From assembly GCA_965116565.1 (NCBI GenBank), contig OZ220699.1, positions 2,852,001 through 2,916,000 of the forward strand: a stretch of DNA of 64,000 nucleotides, in the 5' to 3' direction. Below are positions 51,173-59,441 of the stretch, piece after piece (position 1 is the stretch's first letter; each line of letters opens with the position of its first letter). The position numbers and the translations under genes are program-made. The notes beneath the pieces were generated by a model, which was not told where the DNA came from, did no database searches, and saw only the letters and a program-made list of their open reading frames with translations. Source of the stretch: Bin87 sp965116565 (GTDB lineage: Bacteria; Chloroflexota; Dehalococcoidia; Lucifugimonadales; UBA3495).

Positions 51173-53008
51173 ATGAACGGCACGAGCGCGACCTCCGTCG
51201 ATCCGATAACTCGCCAACTCATCCGGGGCAGCCTCAGGGCAGCTCGGCTCGAATGTGAATTGATCATCGAACGCACCGCGATGTCTGCCTTCATCCGCGA
51301 GAAAAAGGACTATACCGTCAGCTTTCTCGACCGGTACGGCCAGGAAATTTACGGCGACACGATGGGGAGCGATATCCTGGGCTGCGTCTGGCAGCACTAC
51401 CCTGTCGAAACCATGCGACTAGGCGACCTTTACTGGTACAACGATCCATACCTCTCGGAAGGCAGTATCACGCACACGCCGGATATGGTGTTCATAGCTC
51501 CGGTTTTCTATGAGGATGACGTGGTGGCCTATTGCCACTCGTTTGCCCATTTCTGGGACCTGGGCGGGTCGCGCCCAGGCAGCATCGGGCCTGCCAACAC
51601 CGAAATATTTCACGACGGCACCCTGGTTCCGCCAATCAAGATCATCGACTCCGGCCGGCTCAATGACGAAGCCTACCGGATTATTCTCCGCAACTCTCGC
51701 TATCCGGACCTGCTGGAAGGCGACTCGCGGGCGCTCATGGCTGCTGCCAACCGGGCCCAGGAGCGTCTCCTTGAGATGTTCGACCGATTCGGCAAGCAGA
51801 CCATGCTTGACGCTATCGAGGCCGATCAGGCGGATACCGCTCGCCTGGTGCGCGACAAGACCCTGGAAATGATCCCGGAAGGCGAGTACTCGGTCCGCGA
51901 CTACATGGACCACGCGGGCCTGGGTGATCACTGGCATTCGTTTCACCTCAAACTCAGCAGGAAAGGCGATGAGATACTCCTCGATGCTTCAAGCAGCGAC
52001 GATCAGGCGGACGGTTCTATCAACTTCATCGCCAGCGACGGCGCGCTCAAAGCCTATTTCGGTCAGTATTTCCACCAGTTCGACTCCTCACTCCTGGCAA
52101 ATCACGGACTCCTGGCCGGTATCGACAGCGTTAAGCTTCGTTCCGGCAGCATCCTCCGTCCGGAATGGCCCGCTGCGCTGGGTTGCCGGGCCCACACCTT
52201 CACCAAGTTGAAGAGCGCCGTCCGCGCCGTGTTGGCCCAGGCCACCGACGGCAACGTGATGGCAGGGGCCGCCGTGTACGTGATCGCCTACTGGCGGATG
52301 AAAGACCGGGAGACCGGCGCCTGGCTGCTTTGCACCGACGGCATCGCCGTTGGGCACGGTGCTCGTCCATTCGGCGACGGGCTGGACGCCATCTACCAGA
52401 GACACAACGAAAACTACCCCGGCGAGTTCATGGAAATGGAGTACCCTCTGCGCCTCGAACGATATGCCATCTCCACCGACTCCGGAGGGCCCGGTAAATA
52501 TCGCGGTGGGTGCGGCGTCATTCGCGACGTACGCCTGCTGGCCGACGAGGGCACCTTCGGCCTGCGCGTCGAAAACAGCCTGTTCCCCACCTGGGGAGTA
52601 GCGGGCGGCATGGGCGGCGGTGTTTCCAGGGTCGTGCTCAACCCCGGGACTCCCGGGGAGCGGGAGATCCGCCCCTTCTCCGACGACAACCACTGGAAAT
52701 GCGGAGATCTGGTCCGCATATACACCGCCGGCGGAGGTGGTTGGGGCGATCCACTGGAGCGCGATATCGAGATGGTCCTGGACGATGTCCTGGATGGTTT
52801 CGTGTCACTTGACGCCGCCCGAGACAGTTACGGCGTGGTAATAGACTCCGAGACCCACAGCGTCGACGAACAAGCCACCGAGTCGCGGCGGAACCAACTC
52901 CGCGCCACCCGCGGAGACACCCGGATGTTCCATCGTTTCAACTACTTCCAGACCGAGAACGAGGAGTTCCAATGGGTCAACCGGAATATCCCGCGCGACG
53001 CTGCATAG
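51173..53008 (+). CDS. hyuB: Hydantoinase/5-oxoprolinase subunit B (HyuB-like)
   Basis: This is a 611-residue partner starting at ATG 51173, after AAAGGAC and two bases past the HyuA stop. Motifs: VDPITRQLIRGSLRAARLEC, NDPYLSEGSITHTPDMVFIA, HDGTLVPPIKI, ISTDSGGPGKYRGGCG and a TAGGGGWGDPLERDI end. It supplies the amidase-like part of the complex. It ends the metabolic block before the type III operon, which is oppositely oriented. Confidence 0.88.
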   Translation: MNGTSATSVDPITRQLIRGSLRAARLECELIIERTAMSAFIREKKDYTVSFLDRYGQEIYGDTMGSDILGCVWQHYPVETMRLGDLYWYNDPYLSEGSITHTPDMVFIAPVFYEDDVVAYCHSFAHFWDLGGSRPGSIGPANTEIFHDGTLVPPIKIIDSGRLNDEAYRIILRNSRYPDLLEGDSRALMAAANRAQERLLEMFDRFGKQTMLDAIEADQADTARLVRDKTLEMIPEGEYSVRDYMDHAGLGDHWHSFHLKLSRKGDEILLDASSSDDQADGSINFIASDGALKAYFGQYFHQFDSSLLANHGLLAGIDSVKLRSGSILRPEWPAALGCRAHTFTKLKSAVRAVLAQATDGNVMAGAAVYVIAYWRMKDRETGAWLLCTDGIAVGHGARPFGDGLDAIYQRHNENYPGEFMEMEYPLRLERYAISTDSGGPGKYRGGCGVIRDVRLLADEGTFGLRVENSLFPTWGVAGGMGGGVSRVVLNPGTPGEREIRPFSDDNHWKCGDLVRIYTAGGGGWGDPLERDIEMVLDDVLDGFVSLDAARDSYGVVIDSETHSVDEQATESRRNQLRATRGDTRMFHRFNYFQTENEEFQWVNRNIPRDAA

Positions 53009-53068
53009 CCCCAATGGCGGTTCGGCGCGCAAAGTCGCGCCAGTAGGCCGCCGCATGTCCACCAATCC

Positions 53069-55576
53069 CTATTCTTCGTTCAACTCACTAAACAGCAAAC
53101 GGTAGTTTCCGCGTGCCGGACCATCGTCAACGCGGACAGTTCCGCAATCGAGACCGGTGTCGAGGGCTCTACGAAACGTTGCTTCCCAGTCCTTGGCAGA
53201 GTGTTTCGGTGTTTGCGTCTGAGGATATGTCCACAGCAATGCCTCCATTCCCTCGTCAGCCGGTCGGGTCGCAACGACGAAGTCCGGCCACAACCGCGGC
53301 TCTCGCCGGCCAATCCGTAAGCGGTCGCCGCGTTGCCCAACAGCGAAGCGACGCCACGAACTCAGGGCGCCTGGTTCATCCAAATACCAGGCAAAACCCC
53401 TGTCCTGTCGATGTCCCAGGTCTGTCTCGGATCCCGACACTTCGCCAAATCGGGCAACCGTTGGTCTGTCCCGTTCCGCGCCGACTCCATCGCCGGTGAC
53501 CGGCGTGGGCCGGGTATCCGCGCCGTAAGCCTCCAATTGGTCGACTCCTAATTCCAACCGAATGACACCTTTTCTCAACTTGCTCCGGAAGACCCGGTCC
53601 GCCTGAACATCCACCGCCTGGGCCATATGGTCTCTGAGTGCGGCGGCGATCTGGGACCGCTCCTGGTGTATCCGCGCCGGTGAATATCCGTCTGCCGCGA
53701 GCAGCGCCAGAAAATCCTTCGCCAGGCGGGCAGCCATCCACGGATTTGGCATCAGGTCTCCGAGTTGGCGCGCGAACCACTCGATCCGGACGACTCCGGC
53801 AACCCTTCCAGACGGTTCAGTCAAACTCAGGGCATCATCCACATCAACGACCACCGATTGGACCCGGGAGCAAAACGACTCACCTCCGGCGTTTCGCGGC
53901 TCCACAACTGCCGACCAGTGTATGTCCGGTAGGATGTGTTTTTGATAGTCCAACGGTACCCAACCGTCGTGTTTCTTGTGCAGAACCGTGGGCGCCAAAT
54001 CGCCGCGACTTTTCTGCTTGGGAATCCGCCGGGCCACGGTCGCCGGCGCATCCTCTCGATTTTCAAACACCTCATCGGCGAGGTCCGCCAACCCCTCGCG
54101 TTCCAGTCCCCTTTTCACCTGCCGCACCGCGACTTCGACGTCGGAGTTCGTGCACATCACGTAGCATTGGTCAAGGGCCCGGAACCCGGTCCTGCGCGCG
54201 TCGGGTTGCCGCATGATGCGGCCAACCAGTTGAGTGATCGCCCGCTGTGCGGTGGTGTTGTCGAGCATCACCAGCACGTAAGCGAACGGACAGTCCCAAC
54301 CCTCCATCAAGGCAGCCTTGGTAATGATCCATCGAATCTGCGAATAGGGTGAGGTCAGGTCCTGACCCGATATTTCCCGGGATTCGCTGGACTGGACGGC
54401 CACCTGGTTTGCGGGAACACCCAGGCCGCGAATCAGGTATTCACGCACATCTTCAGCGTGTACTCGTCCCACGTCGCGCTGGTCTTGGCCGGTACGTTCC
54501 ACCCGAACCACCGCGATGGGACGGACGTACCGGCTTGAGGAAGATCGGAGTGTATCCGCGGCACTCTCGAGATCGCTCAGCCCGGCGGCAGCCTGCGACA
54601 TGACGTGCCGCCAGTCCGCCCCCGGGTAGTTCTCCACCAACACAGGCAATTTGACCATTTGCTCATCCCTGAGCCGCGTACCGGAGATGTCCACGAGAAG
54701 GTTGGATATGCCTGGATTCGGCGTAGCCGAGAGTTCGACCACCAGGCTGGGATCGAACTGGTTGATGGCGCGCACATACTCCTGGTTGGAACGAGGGTCA
54801 CGGCTGCCGTACGCTTTGTGCGCCTCATCCAGTATCACCACCGGGCGCTGCATCTTGAATACGTTGAACAAACTGTGCTTGATGCCAGGCCTGCCATTTG
54901 GGCTGCCTGAGGCTTTCAGCACGTCCAGATCGGGAAATTCGCGGAGCAAGTTACTGGACGCGCCGTCGACATCGGCAGGGGGGAATAGCGTCGGATATCG
55001 CCCGGAGTTTCGGAACATACGCAGGAAATCGCGGTTCCGTTGGCGGTTTGCCGCCGGCAGGCTCAGCAGCATGATGCAGAGATGGTTATCCAGATCATCC
55101 CTGGTCAACGGATCATCTTTCTCCATGAACTTGACCCTACCCCCGGCGCCGGTGTCCAAAAGCTGGCGGCACGGGTGTTGCCGGTTACGCAAAGCGTCCT
55201 TGGTCTGCTGGTAGATGGCGGCAGTGGGGGTGATCCACAGGACGAGGCCAGCGTCCCGGTGGAGGCTCCGCAGCGCGGCTGCGGCCAGCAGCGTTTTCCC
55301 GCCTCCGGTCGGCACCTTGAAGCACACGTGAGGAATCGCGCGTCCGGCCGCATCGTGGCGGGGTACGTGCACCCCCGCGCTTTCCGGCAACAATCCCTGC
55401 TTGCGGAGCATCTCCCACGCCCGGGCTGGCGCGTCAACGGCGGGTGCTACTTGCCGTCCACCTTCGTCCAATGTAGGTTCGGCACCTTCACGTTGTTGCG
55501 ATTGGCTCTCCAGCAACGCATCACGCCATCGGCGGAATATCGCCAGGGCGTCCTGCTGATACTCTTTCAAATCCAA
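53069..55576 (-). CDS. Type III restriction enzyme, Res subunit
   Basis: This 835-residue helicase-nuclease probably starts at TTG 55576, one base after the Mod stop; an ATG at 55696 would overlap Mod by 119 bp. Motifs: CFKVPTGGGKTLLAA (Walker A, near residue 89), VVILDEAHKAYG, VELSATPNP, ALMEGWDCPFAYVLV and ITQLVGRIMRQP. The C-terminus has LWPDFVVATRP but, where EVKG is expected, ALLWTYP, so the PD-(D/E)XK site looks damaged. DNA translocation may persist without cleavage. Partner of the Mod gene. Confidence 0.85.
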   Translation of the reverse strand: MDLKEYQQDALAIFRRWRDALLESQSQQREGAEPTLDEGGRQVAPAVDAPARAWEMLRKQGLLPESAGVHVPRHDAAGRAIPHVCFKVPTGGGKTLLAAAALRSLHRDAGLVLWITPTAAIYQQTKDALRNRQHPCRQLLDTGAGGRVKFMEKDDPLTRDDLDNHLCIMLLSLPAANRQRNRDFLRMFRNSGRYPTLFPPADVDGASSNLLREFPDLDVLKASGSPNGRPGIKHSLFNVFKMQRPVVILDEAHKAYGSRDPRSNQEYVRAINQFDPSLVVELSATPNPGISNLLVDISGTRLRDEQMVKLPVLVENYPGADWRHVMSQAAAGLSDLESAADTLRSSSSRYVRPIAVVRVERTGQDQRDVGRVHAEDVREYLIRGLGVPANQVAVQSSESREISGQDLTSPYSQIRWIITKAALMEGWDCPFAYVLVMLDNTTAQRAITQLVGRIMRQPDARRTGFRALDQCYVMCTNSDVEVAVRQVKRGLEREGLADLADEVFENREDAPATVARRIPKQKSRGDLAPTVLHKKHDGWVPLDYQKHILPDIHWSAVVEPRNAGGESFCSRVQSVVVDVDDALSLTEPSGRVAGVVRIEWFARQLGDLMPNPWMAARLAKDFLALLAADGYSPARIHQERSQIAAALRDHMAQAVDVQADRVFRSKLRKGVIRLELGVDQLEAYGADTRPTPVTGDGVGAERDRPTVARFGEVSGSETDLGHRQDRGFAWYLDEPGALSSWRRFAVGQRGDRLRIGRREPRLWPDFVVATRPADEGMEALLWTYPQTQTPKHSAKDWEATFRRALDTGLDCGTVRVDDGPARGNYRLLFSELNEE

Positions 55577-55577
55577 C

Positions 55578-57314
55578 TTATCGTGGCCCCGGTCCGTTGA
55601 AGCTGAGTACGTCGTAAGGAATCTGACAGAACGTAATGCCCATCGGCGTGAGGTCCTTTTGGCTGATGAACTTGCCGGAGCCGAATACCACCGCATTCCT
55701 CCCGCGACCCCGGCTGGATTTGGAGATGCGCTCCGCCTGGGTTTCCGTGAGCAGGCTCTGCTCGCTCTCCAAAAAGGCGAGGTCCGGACGGTAGAGCAGG
55801 TAGTAATCGGTGTCGTCAGTGCTGTGCATCAAGCCGTCGTTATCCTTGGCCGAAAGGTCCAGTTCGTAGGTTGAGATCGCGGAGCTCACGTAAAGCAGGT
55901 ACGATGCCAGCGACTCGTGGCTTGGGAGGCTGTTTCCGGTGAGCATCGACTCCACGTCGATGGGCTCACCCAGCGTGCAGAAAGTGAAGGACCCGCCCAA
56001 CGGTGGAACCACCATGTTGTCGGCGGCAGTGCGCACGCCTGCCGACACCCTGCGTATCCGTTCCGCGGTGATGGAATCCGCGTAATCCTCTTTTTCCACC
56101 AGGATGAACCGTCGCCTGCTGTGTTCCTGGCGATTGAGTTCCAGAACGGCATGGCCCGTGGTTCCCGTGCCCGCGAAAGAGTCCAGGACTATATCGCCGT
56201 GTTCCGGAGCGCCAATTCGCACGATGTCCTTCACCAACTCCACCGATTTGGGGTACGGAAAGTTGGCAGGGGCATCGGGAAATATGGCCCGGAGCGTTTC
56301 GCCGCCGGCGCGGCTGCTGTACTCCCGCTTGTAGAACAGCGATTTGGGCTTGGTGGTCGGCCTGCCGCCCGCTGGAGGGCGCTGTTTGGAATAGATCACG
56401 AAATGACCATTCTTGTCCCGGCGCGCGAATACGTCGCCAGGGTTTTCCCGGATGCGTTGTTTGCTCCACCGCCAGATGCTTGTGGTGGGGTTGTTCCGCG
56501 TGGCTGGCAAAATCGCAGTGAATGGCCCGCCTTCCGCCGGTGGTTGATCATCTACGGTCACGAATATCTCGTCCTGTGGCCCCACGAATATCGGGTAACG
56601 TAGGCTCGGCGAGTACGTCAAACCGCCCCTTTGCAGCGCCTCGCTCCGGTAATACCCCACGTCGTCATGTTCCCACCCGGCCAACTCCTCGTCATCGATG
56701 GGAAATGCTCCCAGTCGTACCCTGGCCCGGTCCCGCGCGTACACCAGGCAATGCTCGTGGGTGCCGGCGAATCCGAATTGGTCGCTGCTCCCAGACAGGT
56801 TAGGTATCACCACCACCGAGGTGATGAAGTTTCCCTCCCCGAATATCTCGTCCATCATGAGGCGGAGATGATGGTGTTCGTTGTCATCGATTGAAACGAA
56901 AATAACCCCAGTGTCCGCGAGCAGTTCTTTGAGCAGCTGCAGGCGCGGCCACATCATGCACGCCCACTTGTCGTGCCGCTCCAGGTCGTCGCCGTCAACC
57001 GTGACCTCCGTGCCATCGTCCAGGTTCCTCCGGAGCCAGTCCAGCAGGTCCGGACTGTTCACCCGGTCGTCGTAGACCCAACCCTCATTGCCGGTGTTGT
57101 ACGGCGGATCGATGTAGATGCACTGGACCCTGGCAGCGTAGTGGGCCAGCAGAGACTTGAGCGCCTCGAGGTTGTCGCCATGGACAATCAAATTGTCGTC
57201 TAAAGCCGGTTTGGGGTTCAGGGAAAGACGGGGATGCAGCACCAATTCACGATAGGGGATCGTGAGGTGGTGGGCGTAGATGCTGTGCTTGCCCTTGAAT
57301 TCCAGGGAGGGCAT
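55578..57314 (-). CDS. Type III DNA methyltransferase, Mod subunit
   Basis: This 578-residue beta-class N6-adenine methyltransferase: CIYIDPPYNTGNEGWVYDD (catalytic DPPY at 69-72), a GVIFVSIDDNEHHHLRLM segment, and FPDAPANFPYPKSVELV leading to IVLDSFAGTGTTGHAVLELN (SAM motif). The order IV then I is typical of the class. It recognises and methylates the site that Res depends on. It starts at ATG 57314, 16 bp after the preceding gene. Confidence 0.9.
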   Translation of the reverse strand: MPSLEFKGKHSIYAHHLTIPYRELVLHPRLSLNPKPALDDNLIVHGDNLEALKSLLAHYAARVQCIYIDPPYNTGNEGWVYDDRVNSPDLLDWLRRNLDDGTEVTVDGDDLERHDKWACMMWPRLQLLKELLADTGVIFVSIDDNEHHHLRLMMDEIFGEGNFITSVVVIPNLSGSSDQFGFAGTHEHCLVYARDRARVRLGAFPIDDEELAGWEHDDVGYYRSEALQRGGLTYSPSLRYPIFVGPQDEIFVTVDDQPPAEGGPFTAILPATRNNPTTSIWRWSKQRIRENPGDVFARRDKNGHFVIYSKQRPPAGGRPTTKPKSLFYKREYSSRAGGETLRAIFPDAPANFPYPKSVELVKDIVRIGAPEHGDIVLDSFAGTGTTGHAVLELNRQEHSRRRFILVEKEDYADSITAERIRRVSAGVRTAADNMVVPPLGGSFTFCTLGEPIDVESMLTGNSLPSHESLASYLLYVSSAISTYELDLSAKDNDGLMHSTDDTDYYLLYRPDLAFLESEQSLLTETQAERISKSSRGRGRNAVVFGSGKFISQKDLTPMGITFCQIPYDVLSFNGPGPR

Positions 57315-57330
57315 ATCGGATTCCGTATAG

Positions 57331-57891
57331 CTAGGGAATAATCGTGCCGTTGAGCCTGTGGGGCGGTATTCCGTAAGCTTTCAATATTGCGGGCCGGAGG
57401 TTGCCGATCGGAATGGCATAGAAGCTCGCGCTGCCTCCGGCACGATTCTGGCGCAATTTCCCCAGTTTGTGGAGGCCGCCGGCTCGATCAACCAATAGCT
57501 TGTACTGCAACACATCCAACAGCGCCCATGCAGCGAAATCATCTTGAGATTCATTGGCCCACCCATAAAAGTAAACGTGCGCCGCCAGGTGAAACCACTC
57601 CCCCGGTTCCTCGTATTCGGTACCTACAGCATTATAGTATTCCTGCGTAAAATCCAGCGCTTTCAACCATTCGTGCCGTCGGAATTTCTCCTGGACCGAA
57701 ATCCATTGGCCCTGGGTCAGATGTATCTTGGCGTCGATGCCAAGTTCCGAATCGAGCGGATTCGGCTCTCCTGGTTGACCTGAAATATGTTCGACGCGGC
57801 AGCCGAGAAACAACCCTTCGTAGATACGCGTCACCACGGGTCTCATCCCACGCTGAAAACGCTCATCGGCACTGAATCGCTGGCTGGTCAA
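57331..57891 (-). CDS. Putative nuclease-like third gene of type III operon
   Basis: This 186-residue protein starts at TTG 57891, with GAGGAC upstream. Residues 52-75, SELGIDAKIHLTQGQWISVQ, then EKFRRHEW, place an Asp and a QEK triad in PD-(D/E)XK spacing. The rest is helix-rich, ending APAILKAYGIPP-like. It is first in the type III operon and is not a usual member, so it may supply or replace the nuclease activity that looks damaged in Res (inference). Confidence 0.55.
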   Translation of the reverse strand: MTSQRFSADERFQRGMRPVVTRIYEGLFLGCRVEHISGQPGEPNPLDSELGIDAKIHLTQGQWISVQEKFRRHEWLKALDFTQEYYNAVGTEYEEPGEWFHLAAHVYFYGWANESQDDFAAWALLDVLQYKLLVDRAGGLHKLGKLRQNRAGGSASFYAIPIGNLRPAILKAYGIPPHRLNGTIIP

Positions 57892-58296
57892 TGTTGGTCC
57901 TCGCCTTTTCGATGCGCCGTTTGCTGCCGCACATCCCTTGCGACGCCAGGATCACCCTATGGGAACCAAATTCACGCAGCTCACCGCCAGGACACCAGGC
58001 TCGTCATACCAAGCCAGTCCTCTCACGGCGATCGATCCATCAACCAGGAATCAGCGGCAGCGTGTAGGATCCTTCCTCCACCGCGTGTATGCGCCACACG
58101 GTGAGCCGTGTCGATCCCAGCGGAGTCGGCAACTCCAACTTGTGCTACTATTTCGCACGCCGATTCAGTGATAGATGCAGGCAAGATCTAGGCGGCCCTG
58201 CGATGCACTATTTCCGGCCACTTGGCGCATCGCAGCGCAAACGCAGTGAACCGACCGGCCTCTCAACTGCCGAGCCAAACCGGAGGCAGAAAAAAT
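57892..58296. other. Region between tRNA-Gly and type III operon
   Basis: No gene seen. It should hold the operon's promoter, but no clear -35/-10 was chosen. No direct repeat of the tRNA 3' end was found here or left of the operon by eye. Confidence 0.4.
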
Positions 58297-58371
58297 TGGA
58301 GCGGAAGACGGGATTCGAACCCGCGACCTTCTCCTTGGCAAGGAGACGCTCTACCACTGAGCCACTTCCGC
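58297..58371 (-). tRNA. tRNA-Gly(GCC)
   Basis: The minus strand forms a complete cloverleaf: acceptor GCGGAAG with CTTCCGC, a D arm with AGTGGTAGAGC, anticodon stem TCTCC/GGAGA around TTGCCAA (anticodon GCC, at 58337-58339), and T arm GGGTTCGAATCCC. CCA is encoded. A likely promoter upstream on the minus strand has TGTACA, 17 bp, TATACT. The 3' end faces the type III operon. Confidence 0.97.
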
Positions 58372-58531
58372 TCGTCACCGCACGGACTCAAAAACCGTGC
58401 GCTTCGATGATTTGAGTATAACTGGATCATGCCTTCTTGTACAGCATTCCACCTCCCGACCTCGAAAGACTGACACCCCTTTCGCGCTCTTCACTCAGTA
58501 TGCCCTGCCACCAGAGCGTAACCCATTTTTC

Positions 58532-59416
58532 ATGAATCGGCGTTTGTTTCGGGAGGAAGCGCTCAACCACAGGGGACAACGCGAACCTCTGGATGGTCTG
58601 CTCCGCGTCTCTGCTCCTCACGAATGGGTGATACTGGCCGTTCTCGCATTGGGATTCGTCGGGTTGGTGTTGTGGAGCGTACTCGGAAGTGTTGAACGCG
58701 TCTCGTCGGCCGAATGTGTGCTGGTTCGTCCGGGCGCTCGCTACGCGCTGACGTCACCGATCTCGGGCACGGTGGTGGAAACGCTGGCAAGGGTCGGAGA
58801 TGAGATCGACGTGGGACAACCGCTCGCCAGGATGCACTCCCCTGACCTGGTTCGTCGATTGGAGTCGGCCCGGGCCCTTGCGTCCGCGCTGGACGACGAC
58901 GGCAACCCGTCCAACCTCAACTCGGCGGGCCCCGCATTATCCTTCGCTCGCGCTGAGTTGGCCCGGTTGGAGGCTGCCCAAGAAGCCGGCCAGTTCATTC
59001 GAAGTGACTTCCGTGGTGAATTGACCTCCCTTTCGTTGGTTCCCGGCGAATCCCTCGTCGCAGGAGACCTCGCGGCGGTCATCCGCACGGGCGATCAACA
59101 CGCGATCGAGGCAGTGGGGTTCGCCGACCGCGACGTGGCATCTCGGATACAACCTGGCATGGCCGCGCGGGTCCGTATGCCGACCAGCCTCCCCGGAGAC
59201 GCGAGAGCGGTTGCCGCACGGATTGTGGCCGTTTCAGATCGACCGGGGCCGCTTGCCGAGTGGTTGAAATCTTTTGGTCTGAACGCGCCCTATCGCGGTC
59301 ACGAAATCAGGCTGGCATTTCCCGACGCTGCGCCGACGGGCGCCGAGGATGGCAGCCCGTGCGAAATCCTCGTCGTAACGGACCGGCACTCTCCCATCGC
59401 CGTATTGGGACGGTAG
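58532..59416 (+). CDS. HlyD-like membrane fusion protein, NHLM export type
   Basis: This 294-residue protein starts at ATG 58532; the frame's longer N-terminus is part of the region after the tRNA and is rejected. A single anchor helix (about residues 32-53) is followed by a barrel-sandwich lipoyl motif, GARYALTSPISGTVVETLARVGDEIDVGQPLARM, split by a short helix pair. It would link the inner-membrane ABC exporter to the outside. Gene order with the following two ABC proteins matches NHLM bacteriocin/peptide export systems. Confidence 0.75.
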   Translation: MNRRLFREEALNHRGQREPLDGLLRVSAPHEWVILAVLALGFVGLVLWSVLGSVERVSSAECVLVRPGARYALTSPISGTVVETLARVGDEIDVGQPLARMHSPDLVRRLESARALASALDDDGNPSNLNSAGPALSFARAELARLEAAQEAGQFIRSDFRGELTSLSLVPGESLVAGDLAAVIRTGDQHAIEAVGFADRDVASRIQPGMAARVRMPTSLPGDARAVAARIVAVSDRPGPLAEWLKSFGLNAPYRGHEIRLAFPDAAPTGAEDGSPCEILVVTDRHSPIAVLGR

Positions 59417-59441
59417 GCGACCCGGCCGGCGGATACATCCA

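Noticed and set aside
53020..53045. Hairpin GGCGCG-CAAAGT-CGCGCC as a terminator after hyuB
   Set aside because: Only a 6-bp stem and no T run on either strand.
58089..58415. Plus-strand ORF across 58.1-58.4 kb
   Set aside because: It reads antisense through tRNA-Gly, a well-known source of false genes.
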